64,000 nucleotides of DNA from Rhizopus arrhizus (GCA_024220505.1 JAKZZE010000008.1:1-64000); one strand, 5' to 3'; numbered from the stretch's first letter, positions 1 to 11,173 are shown. The notes: generated by a model not told the origin, from the letters alone. Numbers and translations: made by a program.

Positions 1-279
1 AGATGGTTATACAATAAAACAATTTTTTTTTTTTTAATTTTTTTTTTTTTTTTTTTTTTTTCTTTTGTTGGTATACAGTATAGTACGGCCAGCAGTCAAA
101 ACTGGGCGGGGTTAAGAATAAAGGCCAAATGGCGTGAGATAAGTATAGTTTCTTCTTGTTTTTTTTTTTTTTTTTTTTAACTTTTCTTTTTGAACTTTTT
201 TTTTTTTTTTTATCTTTTTTTTTAAAACTTTTTGTGGGAGTCTATATGGGAAAAGGAACAGTGAACAGCTATTCGAGAT

Positions 280-3200
280 CTATAAGAAAGTCAAGAGGCA
301 CAGTTGGAACTGGCATGAGCTTGTCAAGGAGTAATTGGCCAGTGATGTCAGATGCTTCAGATGTGATTCTTCGTCAGGCTGGCAGATTTGTTCTACTTCA
401 AACATGATTTCGCAGATGGTTGGCCACCAAGTAGACCAACGAGAGAAGAGAGCAGGAGAGTGATAAGCTGGAAGCTTATGAGGAAGTTGATTCAGCACAT
501 AATCTAAGGGATTTGGCCGTGTGTTTGAGGCAACACCCAAACGCCTTGCTACCTGAAGGCAGCTCAGCAGATGGGCGCGCGAAGCATGAGGATGACCACA
601 GCGACAGGCAATAGGACGTCCGGGAGCCACCCCATGCGCCATCGAACCAGTCGACTTCGATCATACACTGTCATTGGCAGAGTGAGAATGGGATCAACAC
701 CCAGGTATGGCCGACAGGCAGAGAGAAGGACTGGTGGATTCGGCTTTCGGTATATGCTTGTAAGGACTTGCGTGCGATAAGCGACAATAGTACGACGAAC
801 AGAGGCAGGAGAAGAGAGATAAGTGAGCTTGTCAGCTGTTGAAGCGTGACCATCTGTTAACGTTGGGTTGGACCAGATAGAGTTTGACTTCAATAAGGCC
901 GGCCAACGAAAACGATTACGGGTGATGATAGGAGTGCTGTCAACGAATGAGAGTATCATCGAAAGTAATGTGTCTTCAGGGAGGAAGTGGACTCTCAGAA
1001 TGAACTTGAATACCAGTGTAACTGATCTTTCTTTCATTGATGGTAGATTGACCAAGTGCTTGTAGACGCCGGTTGATGAGGCACGATGACCACCGAAAGC
1101 CATACGAAGACACAGGTCTTGGGATTTTTCAAGCAAAGCGAGTTGCTTGACCTGGAAGGTGCAGAGGCACAGACCGTATTCAAACTTTGGTCGAATGAAC
1201 GTAGAGTATAGACGGCTGGCAGTGAGACGAGAGAAGCTTGGAGATCGAATACCGATGGGCAACAGAGTCGCACGCATGGCTGATACTGCAGAGGCTGTGT
1301 TCCTACGAAGAAGAAGGTCAGTAGATATCTTTCCCTGTGGACTAAAAGGAACGCCAAGATAAGAGAACGAAGGTTCCTTGGGTATGGAGACCCGTAGAGC
1401 TTCATTCGACGTCCTCCATGGTCGCTAGGGCAATTGAGCACTACACACTTGGCAGGATTCCACCTGTATCCAAGGGAGCGCGAGTGATCCTCTGCTCTCA
1501 TGAGCAACTTTGGCATAACCTCAGGAGCTGCAATGAGAACCACATCATCAGCATACAGTAAGCAGTTGATCCAGAGGCCACCGAACTCACGTTGGGGCAT
1601 AGAGCTGTAATACCGAGCTGAGACGGGCAGACGGACATCACGAAGAGCCGCTGGCAGAGTGTTGATGTATATGGAATAGAGGAAAGGAGAGAGGATTGAA
1701 CCTTGTAATACACCGGTACGAGGCCAAAAGGAGGGAGAGGAGTAACCACCGAGTAGTACTTGAATACTTACCTGATCAAATAGGCATTGTAAGATACCAA
1801 GCATGGGTTCAGACACATGCGTCTCGAGGGCACGCCACATGATAGCACGGTCAACGGTATCATATGCAGACTTGATGTCTAGGAATGCAAGTACAGGAGG
1901 CTCGCCAGAGTGGTCGATAGTGTGTTGACGACACAACTCATGCAGACACAGAGCCTGATCGAGCGCACTTCTATGATGGCGGAAACCGCCCTGTACAGGA
2001 TCCAGAGGAGGAGCAGTAGATTCAAGCTCGGTTTGTAGACAGAGCTCAAACAGCTTACGCATGATCGAGGTAAGAGAGATAGGTCGATAGTTACCTGGGT
2101 CTAAGGCATCTCCTTTTTTGTAGATAGGAACTAGCTGGGCAGTACGCCAGTCAGAAGGAATAACTGACCACTTCCAACAGAGTTGAAAGAGAAGAGTGAT
2201 GACAGGGACGACCTCATCCTATCGGCAACAGCATTTCAGTACGGATGTGATCTACACCAGGGGCTTTGCGTCTCGAAAGACGTTTCAACAAAGCATGGTG
2301 TACGGTACTGGTCGAAAATGGACAGCTGGCTTCATCAATGGGATGAGGACCGTCAGGAATGGGAGGGGCAGGGTATCGAGTGTCAGGCAGATTTGCACCA
2401 GAAACACCTGTTGAAGATGTCTCGCCATGACTGTGGCAGCAACACGAGGACCTTCTGGATGAGAGAATTGTGGTTGGATCACTCGGTTGCGCCGAATCCT
2501 ACTGACAATAGAGTTAGTATCAGCAAGAGGACCATATGACAACTTGTGACAAAACTGTTTCCAAGTAAAACGACGTCGACGACGAAGCTCTGACTTGTAC
2601 CGCAAGCATGCCAAAGTATAGTCAGTCCATCTTGCTGCTTTGCTGGGACCAGAGGCTCTTTTCCAAGCACGTCTACAAGACTCGCGATGGTCAAACGCGG
2701 CCTGCAGGTCGGCTGTCCAGAACCAAGCATGGTGACGACTTTTGGGGCTCTTGCGGCCAACGGACTGATCCAAACTAGACTGGATAATCTCATTGAACTG
2801 AAGAGTCAGTGCATCAAGATCGGGACGTACAGAGGTGTAGACACCATCTGAAAGGTATTCTTGAAGCAACTGAAGGAACGGTCGTATCTTATCCTTGAAT
2901 AATTGCACATAGGTACAATCATGTTCGGATAGTCTACTTAGGTTCCAGAGTAGTCGAGGATGGTTAGGTGGAGTAGGTGGAGGAGGCACAAGACAAGAGA
3001 GTCAGAGGACTGTGATCAGACCCGAGAGAAAGATCGTCATGGACCCTCAGATGTGCATTGTGGAGCTCTTGAGTGCTAAGAAAGAGGTCAATGATACTGC
3101 GATAATGGTTACCTGTAAGACTACTGAACCGCGTGTGAGCATTATAAGTGGGAATACCGTAAGCGAGTTCAGTGTTCCAGCAAGTGAGGCCATTTTCAAC

Positions 3201-3752
3201 TACCCAGCTGTGTAAGGCATTTCCTCTTGTTGATGTTCGATGATCACCTAACCAGTCACGATGTCTTGCATTAAAGTCACCGCAGATGATGGTGTTGTGT
3301 TGTGAGGGGTGAGATTGAACGGGTAAACTGTCAAGTACTGCAATTGCTTCATCAACTGATAGTGCCGGAGGCAGGTATACACAGTGAATCAGCAGGTTTG
3401 AGACTTGAACAGAGAGGACATAAGGAGAGGAGGAGGGAAAATGAGTGACTTGATGAGGGCAATCCGGGTGGACTAAGAGGCTGATACCCATTTCACCACG
3501 AAAAGCGTTGTCAACTGGTATTGCATAAGTGTGATACTGCTTCCAATTTGTAAGGAACTTCAACGGTGGCAGAAGCCACGTTTCAGTAAGGAAGAGTAGA
3601 TCTGTAGGAGGGAGGGCGTTAGTAACAGCTTCAATGGTGTGGCGACCACAACCATTGGAGTTCCATAAGGACATAGTAATCTTGTTTGTTGTTGTATTTG
3701 AAGGAGTGGAAGGGGGGTATATGTTATTATTATTGTTGTTTACCTGACTCAT
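280..3752 (-). pseudogene. LINE ORF2: endonuclease - reverse transcriptase - Cys/His tail, frame-broken
   Basis: ORF2 starts at ATG 3752, overlapping the ORF1 stop. The first part (2964-3752) is an apurinic-type endonuclease, with the metal-binding block CGDFNARHRDW and the terminal SDHSPL motif. The linker and RT fingers lie in another frame at 2285-2989. The RT palm is at 1034-2062, with the catalytic box YADDVVLIA and upstream motifs FLDIKSAYD and GVLQGSILSP. The thumb and C-terminal region is in a third frame at 564-1277. A Cys/His motif (CRCGHPHASRAHLLSC) ends the protein in 280-642. The frame changes near 2980, 2400, 1350 and 640 prevent one continuous product as written. They may be decay or sequence error. 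The enzyme would nick target DNA and copy the element RNA there. Confidence 0.8.
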
Positions 3753-4819
3753 AACTGTTCAATGTCTGGTTCGCCATTACCAGCAGGAACAGGTTGAGGT
3801 GCTTCGTCCATGTCGGTATCAACAGGAGTAGCTTGTACAGGAGTGAGGGTGGCTGTCTTGATATGGTCAGCAAAGGCTTGAGTAGTGATCCATTGCTTGG
3901 CAATGAAATCACGAGCCACAGCTGAGCGCACAGTAGGGCGCATACGATCCAGGGCGGTGAGGAGGTGAGAGGTGTGGATCTGCACCATCTTTTGTTGTTT
4001 CTCATTTTCTGAGAGGTCTTTGTATTTGGCATCGCGTAGGTTGGTGGGATCGCGAGGATCAAAATCGTTGATTAACTTAATACCAGCTGTATCAAGCTTA
4101 TTGGTGGCAGTCGAAGCGTATTCGTTGTGGACTAGGAGTGCTACCACGCGGGTGGTAGGGTGGTAGACGTCGAGGATACGCCAGTTCTCCAGGCCAAGCA
4201 TACCTACCTTCTTGCGAACGTTGGTGATAGACTCCCTGAAGCGACAAGGAAGGTAAAGGTATTGGAACCCGTTATTTGCAGGAGGAGGAGCAAAGGTACG
4301 GGCAGCGACCTGAAGTTGGCGTTTGGAAGGTGCCTTTCGTGTGCGGTTAGTAGCCTTGGGCTTGGATGGCTGCGTGATACGCATACCCTTACGAGCAGCA
4401 GAAGCGAACGAGGAAGAGGTAGGTGCAGGAGTGGGGGTAGGAGTGGGAGGTGACTTCCACTTGGAGGCCTCAGATCCAGCAGGCTTGTTAGTTGCTGCAG
4501 TTTTGGGTGCTGCAGGGAGTGTAGTATTAAGAGTCTCCAGCTCTTTGATGCGGCGATGAGCCGCCTCAAGGTCAGTTCTTAGGTCCTGGTTCTCTTTGGT
4601 CAGAGCTTCCAGGTGTGCAAGGCGTTGACCTTGGCTTGTAATCATGGCCATGATCGGTTGAAACCAATCGGGCATGCCAGGGAGGATACCAAAGTCAAGA
4701 GGCCCATTAAGTGAGAGGGCAGGCGCGGTAGGAGCAATGGCAGGGCCAAAATGAAAATCTGGCTCGCTTGTCAGTGTGGTGGTGGTGGTAGTAGGGTTGG
4801 TAATATTGGCTATGTCCAT
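3749..4819 (-). CDS. LINE ORF1 protein (coiled-coil, nucleic-acid chaperone-like)
   Basis: This 356-aa product is the first ORF of the LINE, in the position of ORF1p/Gag-like proteins that package the element RNA. A Thr-rich N-terminus is followed by a short coiled coil (about residues 72-98, heptad-like Leu/Glu/Lys), a Pro/Thr/Ser-rich basic linker (about 105-170), and a globular C-terminal half with no zinc knuckle that I can see. The stop codon overlaps the ORF2 start as ATGA (3749-3752). The first ATG is at 4819, but the same frame stays open upstream to about 5083 without another ATG. The element may therefore be 5'-truncated, or translation may begin at a non-AUG codon. Function is inferred from position and composition. 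Confidence 0.7.
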   Translation of the reverse strand: MDIANITNPTTTTTTLTSEPDFHFGPAIAPTAPALSLNGPLDFGILPGMPDWFQPIMAMITSQGQRLAHLEALTKENQDLRTDLEAAHRRIKELETLNTTLPAAPKTAATNKPAGSEASKWKSPPTPTPTPAPTSSSFASAARKGMRITQPSKPKATNRTRKAPSKRQLQVAARTFAPPPANNGFQYLYLPCRFRESITNVRKKVGMLGLENWRILDVYHPTTRVVALLVHNEYASTATNKLDTAGIKLINDFDPRDPTNLRDAKYKDLSENEKQQKMVQIHTSHLLTALDRMRPTVRSAVARDFIAKQWITTQAFADHIKTATLTPVQATPVDTDMDEAPQPVPAGNGEPDIEQL

Positions 4820-5162
4820 GTTGTACTTTGGCTTGCCGGTTGGGTGACGATCAATATCAATAGGTAAGAAGGGCGGAGAACGATCTGCGAGGGTGCGTTT
4901 AGTGGCGGCAGAAGGTTCAGGGTCAGGGGAAGTTTGTCTTTTGTTGTTGCTGTTCTTCTGACTGTCTAAAGGAGTATTTGTTGGATTTCTCGATGGAATT
5001 TCGATCTTAGAAGGTGAGAGTTGTTTTTTGTTGTTTATCTTGGATGGATTGATTGAACTAATGATGGATTGCTTTGTTTTTCTTTAAAGAAGTGTGAACG
5101 GATGATTGTTTAGCCGTGAAAATTGGTGTAACAATCAAAAGTGTGAAAGAAGTACTAAAACG

Positions 5163-5236
5163 GCTCTTATGGCGCAATTGGCTAGCGCGTCTGACTGTTA
5201 ATCAGGAGGTTGGTGGTTCGAGCCCACCTAGGAGCG
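5163..5236 (+). tRNA. tRNA-Asn (anticodon GTT)
   Basis: The 74-nt sequence folds as a cloverleaf. The acceptor arms GCTCTTA (5163-5169) and TAGGAGC (5229-5235) pair, with one G-T. There is a GCGC/GCGC D-stem, an anticodon loop CTGTTAA with GTT at 5197-5199, and a T-arm GGTGG-TTCGAGC-CCACC carrying the B-box GGTTCGAGC. The discriminator base is G5236. No intron is present. It is flanked on one side by a LINE and on the other by an LTR element. Confidence 0.97.
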
Positions 5237-5240
5237 ATTC

Positions 5241-5246
5241 TTTTTT
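5241..5246 (+). terminator. Pol III terminator of tRNA-Asn
   Basis: A run of six T residues begins five bases after the tRNA discriminator base, the usual RNA polymerase III stop signal. Confidence 0.8.
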
Positions 5247-5317
5247 CAACATTTATGAACTAACATAAGAAATCTTCTTTTGGCGTTGTAAGTGTCATAT
5301 CTTTTTATTCTATATAT

Positions 5318-5863
5318 TGTAACGAAGATTACAACATAAACACCAGCAATGGCTGCGGTTTGTGATTTTTAATTTTGAACCTTATTCTTTTTTTGAACTT
5401 TATTTCAAAATCAAACTTTATATCGAAATCAAACCTTATATTGAAATCAAACCTTATATCAAAATGAAACTTTATTTTTCTTTGTCTATAAAATAGACAA
5501 GTTTTTATTTTTATTTTACTTCACTTCTCTTGACATATATATTTTAACTTTACTTATCTTAAATATATTTATCCAATAAATCAAGTATCTTTATCCCTGA
5601 ATCTTTTGGTAATACTCTTAAAATACAAGCAAGACAAGTCCCTTGAAGTCAATTATCTTCATTGTAAACATTCTTAAAACTCTTATCAAGTTACCTTATT
5701 ACAAGCAAGTTTGATCTACTTAACAAGATCTGGTGGTCACTTACAAACGAATTTAATACCAATACTTTACCCAACTCTTATTTTTTTTATTCACTTTCGT
5801 CAACTTTACTCTATTTCAAAACCGTTAATTCTTACAAGCCATTGAAGCAACAAAAAAATTACA
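5318..5863 (+). repeat. Left LTR of element 1
   Basis: This 546-bp LTR is near-identical to 18765-19332. It contains four units of an 18-bp AAATCAAACCTTATATCG-like tandem repeat, then a hairpin-like core GTCTATAAAATAGAC that includes a TATA box. Downstream comes a block with GATCT/AGATC half-sites followed by TGGTGGTCAC, also found in the diverged LTRs at 19.7-22.8 kb. Confidence 0.93.
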
Positions 5864-5865
5864 TT

Positions 5866-5884
5866 TGGTGGTCACTACGAGGGA
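5866..5884 (+). promoter_or_regulatory. Candidate primer-binding site of element 1
   Basis: Starting three bases after the left LTR, the sequence TGGTGGTCACTACGAGGGA begins with TGG, complementary to a tRNA CCA end. It would fit a tRNA whose 3' acceptor reads AGTGACC plus discriminator A. No such tRNA gene is in the window, so the primer is not identified. The same TGGTGGTCAC string occurs inside the LTR about 120 bp upstream. Confidence 0.55.
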
Positions 5885-6002
5885 ATTAAATCAATAAATC
5901 GAATTTAATCAAGAAATTAAACCAAATCAAGAAATCAATCAAACTAATCAAAAGAACTTATTCAAAATCGAATCAACAATATCAAAACATTTATTATCAA
6001 CA

Positions 6003-7238
6003 ATGGCAACTACAGAACCTATCGCGTTGGTGCAAAACAGCAACCAAATTCAAGGATATCGTCCTAAATTAATCGAATTCTATGGCTATGAAGGCGAAGA
6101 CTTCCGTCATTTTCAAGAGCTACTGGATTCCTACCTTGTACTCAGCAACACACATAGTGACAACCGCAAACTCGCTATCCTCAAATCTCAATTACGTAGA
6201 GCTGCTAAAATCTACTTTGAAAAAACTATACTCAAGAATCATCCTCAAGTGACTTACGATGAAGCTATGGAACATTTGAAAAGTCACTATATTACTCCTG
6301 AATTAATTCAGAATTATGAATTGGAATTCAATGATATGATCCAAGGAGATCAAGAACATCCTCAAATATTCCTTTCAAGATTACGTGAAGCCGCTGATTT
6401 GGCCAACATTACTAGTGAAGCCGTAATCGAAAGCCGCTTTCGCGCAGGTTTATTAAGAGATATCAAACAATTTTGTATACAAAGCAGTGCTAGAACATTT
6501 CAAGATTGGTTAAACCACGCAGAAGGATGGTGGAACGCAAATCGTCCACGCAAGATCGCAATGGTCGACAACCCATTCATACCAAGAAATGTAAACAACG
6601 CTCTCATATATCATGACGATGGTGTTTATCATCAGAGATACCCATCAAATGATCATAATATAGAGTTGATTGATGCAAACGAAAGGCCTTCTCAAGTAAT
6701 CCCAATCTCTAACTTACATCCTTACGGAATGGTTAACACTGTAATGCCTAACCCTCAAATTGTAACTGGTCCTAACCAACTATCAACATTGGAGATCACT
6801 CGTAATAATTATCATGCCCAAAGCTATCCTCATCAAGTTCAAAGGAACAATGGAACATGTCCTAGTCAACATAATCATCAACAGGATCTGGTCAATCTTA
6901 TTCAACAAACCATCCGAAATGAATTGGGTAATCAACAGCAGTATCAAAGCTCTGTTAGAAATTACAATCGTCGTAATCGCTACAATGATAATTATCAGAA
7001 TCAACACCAAAATAACAATAACGATTACAACAATAATGGTCACAATAATAACGACTACAATAATAATATTTATAATAACAATGATTACCAACGTAATGAT
7101 AATAATTACGGAAGACAAGACTATAGCAATCAAGGACGAAACAGAAATAACTTTAATAATCAAACTTACCGTCCGCAATATAACAGAACGCTCCCGCAAC
7201 AGCCTCAAACACAACAACCTAACCAGTCAAAAAACTAG
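6003..7238 (+). CDS. Gag of Ty3/gypsy element 1
   Basis: This intact 411-aa frame begins 139 bp after the LTR. Residues about 25-190 resemble the retrotransposon Gag/capsid helical domain, with a central segment rich in Leu/Phe and a conserved-looking RFRAGLLRDI stretch. The C-terminal 120 residues are Asn/Gln/Tyr/Arg-rich low complexity, a likely RNA-binding tail in place of a zinc knuckle. The frame stops with TAG directly after an A AAA AAC heptamer. It would form the particle that packages element RNA. Antisense frames over the Asn-rich part are shadows. Confidence 0.85.
   Translation: MATTEPIALVQNSNQIQGYRPKLIEFYGYEGEDFRHFQELLDSYLVLSNTHSDNRKLAILKSQLRRAAKIYFEKTILKNHPQVTYDEAMEHLKSHYITPELIQNYELEFNDMIQGDQEHPQIFLSRLREAADLANITSEAVIESRFRAGLLRDIKQFCIQSSARTFQDWLNHAEGWWNANRPRKIAMVDNPFIPRNVNNALIYHDDGVYHQRYPSNDHNIELIDANERPSQVIPISNLHPYGMVNTVMPNPQIVTGPNQLSTLEITRNNYHAQSYPHQVQRNNGTCPSQHNHQQDLVNLIQQTIRNELGNQQQYQSSVRNYNRRNRYNDNYQNQHQNNNNDYNNNGHNNNDYNNNIYNNNDYQRNDNNYGRQDYSNQGRNRNNFNNQTYRPQYNRTLPQQPQTQQPNQSKN
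7229..7238 (+). promoter_or_regulatory. Possible -1 frameshift site at the gag stop
   Basis: The heptamer A AAA AAC occupies 7229-7235 in the correct phase (codons AAA AAC in the gag frame), immediately followed by the TAG stop. A -1 slip enters the protease-pol frame, which is open from 7235 to beyond 7900. The alternative is that one A is missing from the run, in which case gag and pol would be a single ORF. Confidence 0.55.
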
Positions 7239-10200
7239 TTGGTTCGGTTGCTTTCAAAAATGAAAGTAATGGTCAATCGAATAACCAAAAATATAACAAA
7301 ACCATTAATAATCAACCCCACAATCTCAATGCGCTCCTCACTCAAAGCGAAACTTATTCACCACCCTTTACACACGATTTATATGCAGCTGTAAGACCAG
7401 AGTACCCACCTGAAGTCACTACAAGCATTCCATACGAAAAACCAAGCAAAGGCACACGAGAAAGAGTTAGGAGATCAACCACAAAAGCCAAGGGTAAATT
7501 AAATGATGTTACTACTACACAACCTATCATTACGCATCAACCCATAATCACACAACAACCATTGGTTTCACATCAGCCTGTTGTCACACGTCAACCCGAA
7601 GCTATGGAAACAGAACGAATAATGCAAACTAGCAGAACGGTCAAGAAACCAAAAAGAAAAACGAAGGCACCTCCATTAAATTATGACATTGTGTCGGACG
7701 TCTTAAATAAGAAAGCAGATATAACTGTTGGAGACCTTATGGTTGCAGCACCTAAGTTACGAAGAAATATGGCCGCAGCTTGCCGTCCCATACGAATCCC
7801 TGTTGAAGTCACCAATCCGGAAGAAACTATGGCAGTTATAGAAGAAGAGGATATAAATACCACAGCAGTATATTCTAAAGTTAGTATTGGAGACAAATCT
7901 ATCAAGACCTTGATTGATTGTGGTGCAGCAAAACATGCATGTCTAAAGCTCTCGCTGACACACTTGGTTTATATATTGATGCTGCCTCTGAAAGTATATT
8001 CACCTTAGGAAATGGAACCAAACAGCCTGCTTTAGGAATTATATGACGTACCTATATGTGTCAAGGACAACATGATCATTCCATGCACAGTAGAAGTCTT
8101 ACCCTCTTGTCCAAATCCACTTATCATTGGAAACAATTGGTTAAATAGAGCAAAAGCCAAAATTGACTTCAATAGTTCAACATTAAAGGTGGCATATAAA
8201 AACAAGAAAGCTGAATTAGAGATATCCTTTTTAAGAAAAAATACGACATTGCCAAAAGTCTCAAGCTATACTCAGAAGTATGAACATCCTATCAGCCTAA
8301 CAAACTCAAAGGAAACCAAACATGTACGCTTTGAAGCAGAGCCACAACATGATGACGATAGCACAGATCAAGACGAAGAATCTGAAGACAGCTCAGAAGA
8401 ATCGGCGGCAGAAGAAGAATTAGAAGATGAAGAAGACGAATCGCTTCTATTATTGGAAAATGATAAAGAAGACGACATAAAAGTATTAAGTCAAGGAAAT
8501 GACATGCTACTGAAAGCTCCTTCACATGGATTGACTATAGCATCAAATACTTCAAAAACAATATGGATCAGAAAGTTGAAGAACGAAAGGAAGGATATAA
8601 TATAACTTGGAAATAACAAACCCTAAAATAATGGATGCCATGGGATATTTTGACTCTTGTTTAAATCTGATCACAAATCGAAGAAGTATAGAGATTCGAA
8701 TATACAATCGATCATCAAAAGATATATATTGGACCCTGATGAAGAAATCGGCATCATTGAAAAGATCAATCCACAGGAAGATTCCATAGTACAAGCTATA
8801 ATGTTGACACGAATCCTCACTTGTGTGTGATGGAAATGTCTGAACCAAATAATAAAGAAAAAAATGAAGAAGACATGCTATTAGAACCAGACAAATATAC
8901 GAAACTTGAAATCGGAGAAATAAGTCAAGATATTAAACAAAGTCTACAGAAGTTACTAAAGAAATACGAGAATATATTTGACTGGGACAATAACACAATC
9001 GGATACACAAACTTGATAAAGCATAAGATCACGATAAAAGAAGACACTACACCTATAAGTCATCGACCTTATCGCATGAGTCCTATGAGATGCTATCGAG
9101 ACTGAACATCTGCAAAAAGAATTAGATAAATATTGCAAGTTGGGTGTAATTGCTCCATCGAACAGCCCCTGGGCAGCCCCTGTGATATTAGTAAAAAAGA
9201 AGAATGGTGAATACAGAATGGTGATAGATTATAGAAAGTTAAATGCAGTTACAAAGAAAGACGCCTATCCCTTACCCCGCATTGATGATTTGCTGGATAC
9301 ATTAGGCAAGGCAAAAGTGTTCTCAGCTTTGGATATGCGAGCTGGATTTCATCAAGTTCCCCTGGAAGAAGACAGTAAAGAACTAACAGCTTTCACGACA
9401 AAGTTTGGCACGTATCATTACAACACACTGCCGATGGGTCTTGTAAATTCCCCAGCAACTTTTCAACGATTAATAGATTTATGTTTTCGGCCTCTTATCA
9501 ACAAGTGTTTAGTCGCTTACATTGACGACCTAAATGTATATTCTCTCAATCATCAAGATCATTTGCAACATTTAGAACAAGTGTTTCAATGCATCCAAGT
9601 AGCGAATCTCAAATTAAACCCGGAAAAATGTTCTTCTTTAAGGACCATCTTAAATTTCTTGGATATATTGTGACGAAAGAAGGATTGCAAACAGACCCCA
9701 GCAAAATTCAAAAAATAGTCGAATATCCACAACCAAGAACAATTAAACAAGTTCGAGGATTCCTTGGAATAGCATCCTATTACAGACGTTTTATTAAAAA
9801 CTTTGCTGCTATTGCAAGACCTTTGCATGATCAAACGAAAACCACAAAGAAAATCCCTTGGACAAGCTTGACTACTGAATCATTTGAAACATTAAAGAAA
9901 TTACTTACTACTGCACCTATCTTGTCAAGACCTGACTTCAAAAACCATTTATACTAGTAACCGACGCATCCAAATTAGGACTTGGTGCTATATTAACTCA
10001 ATTGGATGAAAATGGTCATGAACACCCAATTGTCTATGCAAGTCGAGGCCTCAAGTCAACTGAATCGAATTACGCTCCCACTAAATTAGAATGTTTGGCA
10101 GTCATATGGGCAGTAAAATTATTCCGTCCCTATCTACTTGGAAAAAAGTTCACAGTGCTTACTGATCACTCGGCTCTAAATGGGTTACTAAAGACGCCAA

Positions 10201-10319
10201 ACCCCACTGGAATAATCGCCAGATGGATTACTATCTTATCAGAATATGAATTCGAGGTGAAGTATCGACCTGGAAGAGTCAACGAAAGCGCCGACTTTTT
10301 ATCTCGACTTGGATACTAG
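7235..10319 (+). pseudogene. Pol part 1 of element 1: protease - RT - RNase H, frame-broken
   Basis: In the -1 frame after gag comes a basic linker, then an aspartic protease with LIDCGAAKHA as the active site (DCG where DTG/DSG is usual; residue difference seen). The protease C-terminal part is at 8072-8200. An acidic linker (8290-8480) follows. RT is at 9140-9950, with the fingers MVIDYRKLNAVT, palm SALDMRAGFHQV, and catalytic YIDD near 9521. RNase H is at 9955-10319 (TDASKLGLGA, TKLECLAVIWA, TDHSAL), ending LSRLGY then stop. The frame changes near 7935, 8037, 8600, 8735, 8815, 9100, 9630 and 9955 are mostly consistent with a single missing base. They break the ORF as written. Confidence 0.85.
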
Positions 10320-10553
10320 AAAAACTCAACATTTACAATTAATTAACAACGTGTATATATATCAACTTTATATTTTTATCAAACTACATGGAGGCAGGGA
10401 GGGGTAGTTGAAAAATAATCCAGAAAAATTCATTAAAAAACAGTACAAAACCAAATTAAGCAGAAAAAAAAAATTTCCACATCAACAAGAATCCTGAAAC
10501 AATAAGATTGCAAAAATTCAAAACAGTAACACAAAATAATAATATATCAAAAA
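10320..10553 (+). other. Stop-rich spacer between RNase H and integrase, with purine tract
   Basis: This 234-bp A-rich stretch has stops in all forward frames, so it is not a frame break of one ORF. It contains a 15-nt polypurine-like run GGAGGCAGGGAGGGG (10390-10404, one C). It separates the RNase H stop from the ATG at 10554 that opens the integrase frame. Its role is unknown; a second priming site like a central polypurine tract is one idea. Confidence 0.5.
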
Positions 10554-10557
10554 ATGG

Positions 10558-10562
10558 AACAA
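10558..10562. repeat. Target-site duplication of element 2 (left copy)
   Basis: AACAA at 10558-10562 matches AACAA at 16490-16494, directly outside the two LTR ends of element 2. This is the 5-bp duplication expected from integrase-mediated insertion. Confidence 0.9.
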
Positions 10563-10967
10563 TGATTTATCCAAGTAGAAAGGAACAAGAGAGGACGAGA
10601 CTCGATAAAGAGATTGTTTTATTTAATAGAAAATGATACTCTATTTATACTTTTCATACACGGATAATATTTCATGTCATGGATTAATAATGAGTATGAT
10701 ATAACTGATGAAATAGATAATGGTACGTGTTCTTCCATTGTTATCTTTGTCACCATAAGCATTTATCCATAGAATACTCGTATATGATTGACTGCGATTG
10801 ACTGTGATTTAGTTCCTGGATTTAATATAATTTAACCGTGCAATTACGCAGCATCTTATCCTTAATGAAGATTATCCGAATTAACCTGTAGCCTATCTAT
10901 TGGATATATTTTACATGTAGCTTATTAATACTGTTTTCATATCGAGTTATGAATGATGGATACATCA
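10563..10967 (-). repeat. 3' LTR of element 2
   Basis: This 405-bp LTR matches 16075-16489 throughout except for five short deletions relative to that copy. It borders the target duplication at 10558-10562 and the polypurine tract at 10971-10979. Confidence 0.93.
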
Positions 10968-10970
10968 TTG

Positions 10971-10979
10971 CCCCCTTCC
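10971..10979 (-). promoter_or_regulatory. Polypurine tract of element 2
   Basis: On the minus strand GGAAGGGGG lies three bases before the 3' LTR start, the place where plus-strand DNA synthesis is primed in LTR retrotransposons. Confidence 0.75.
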
Positions 10980-11173
10980 AGGTTGGAACAACCGATGAGC
11001 ATCATGAATAACGAAGAGTACAGAGATCATATCCAATATGATTGCGTAGGCTGTTTATATTAAAGACGTAAGTGTAGAGGAAAGAGAGAGTATGCTCTTC
11101 TGGTATATAATCGATAAAAACCCAAAAAACCTGTTGAGGAAAAAAGTAATGGGAAAAGATCATATTCAGTTCG

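Larger units (their letters stand above)
152..5100 (-). mobile_element. Non-LTR retrotransposon (LINE) with ORF1 and ORF2
   Basis: The minus strand carries a two-ORF LINE: a coiled-coil ORF1, then an ORF2 with endonuclease, reverse transcriptase and a C-terminal Cys/His motif. Its 3' end is A-rich on the minus strand (T-tracts at 159-178 and 201-232, a further one near 24-60). The 5' end lies before the tRNA-Asn gene at 5163; an open frame in phase with ORF1 reaches back to about 5083, so the true 5' boundary is within 5083-5162. ORF2 is broken by several frame changes. I did not find a target-site duplication. Family placement (L1/Tad-like) is inferred from domain order only. Confidence 0.85.

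Noticed and set aside
6783..7217. Antisense 144-aa Ile/Val-rich frame
   Set aside because: Mirror image of the Asn/Tyr-rich gag tail; composition only.
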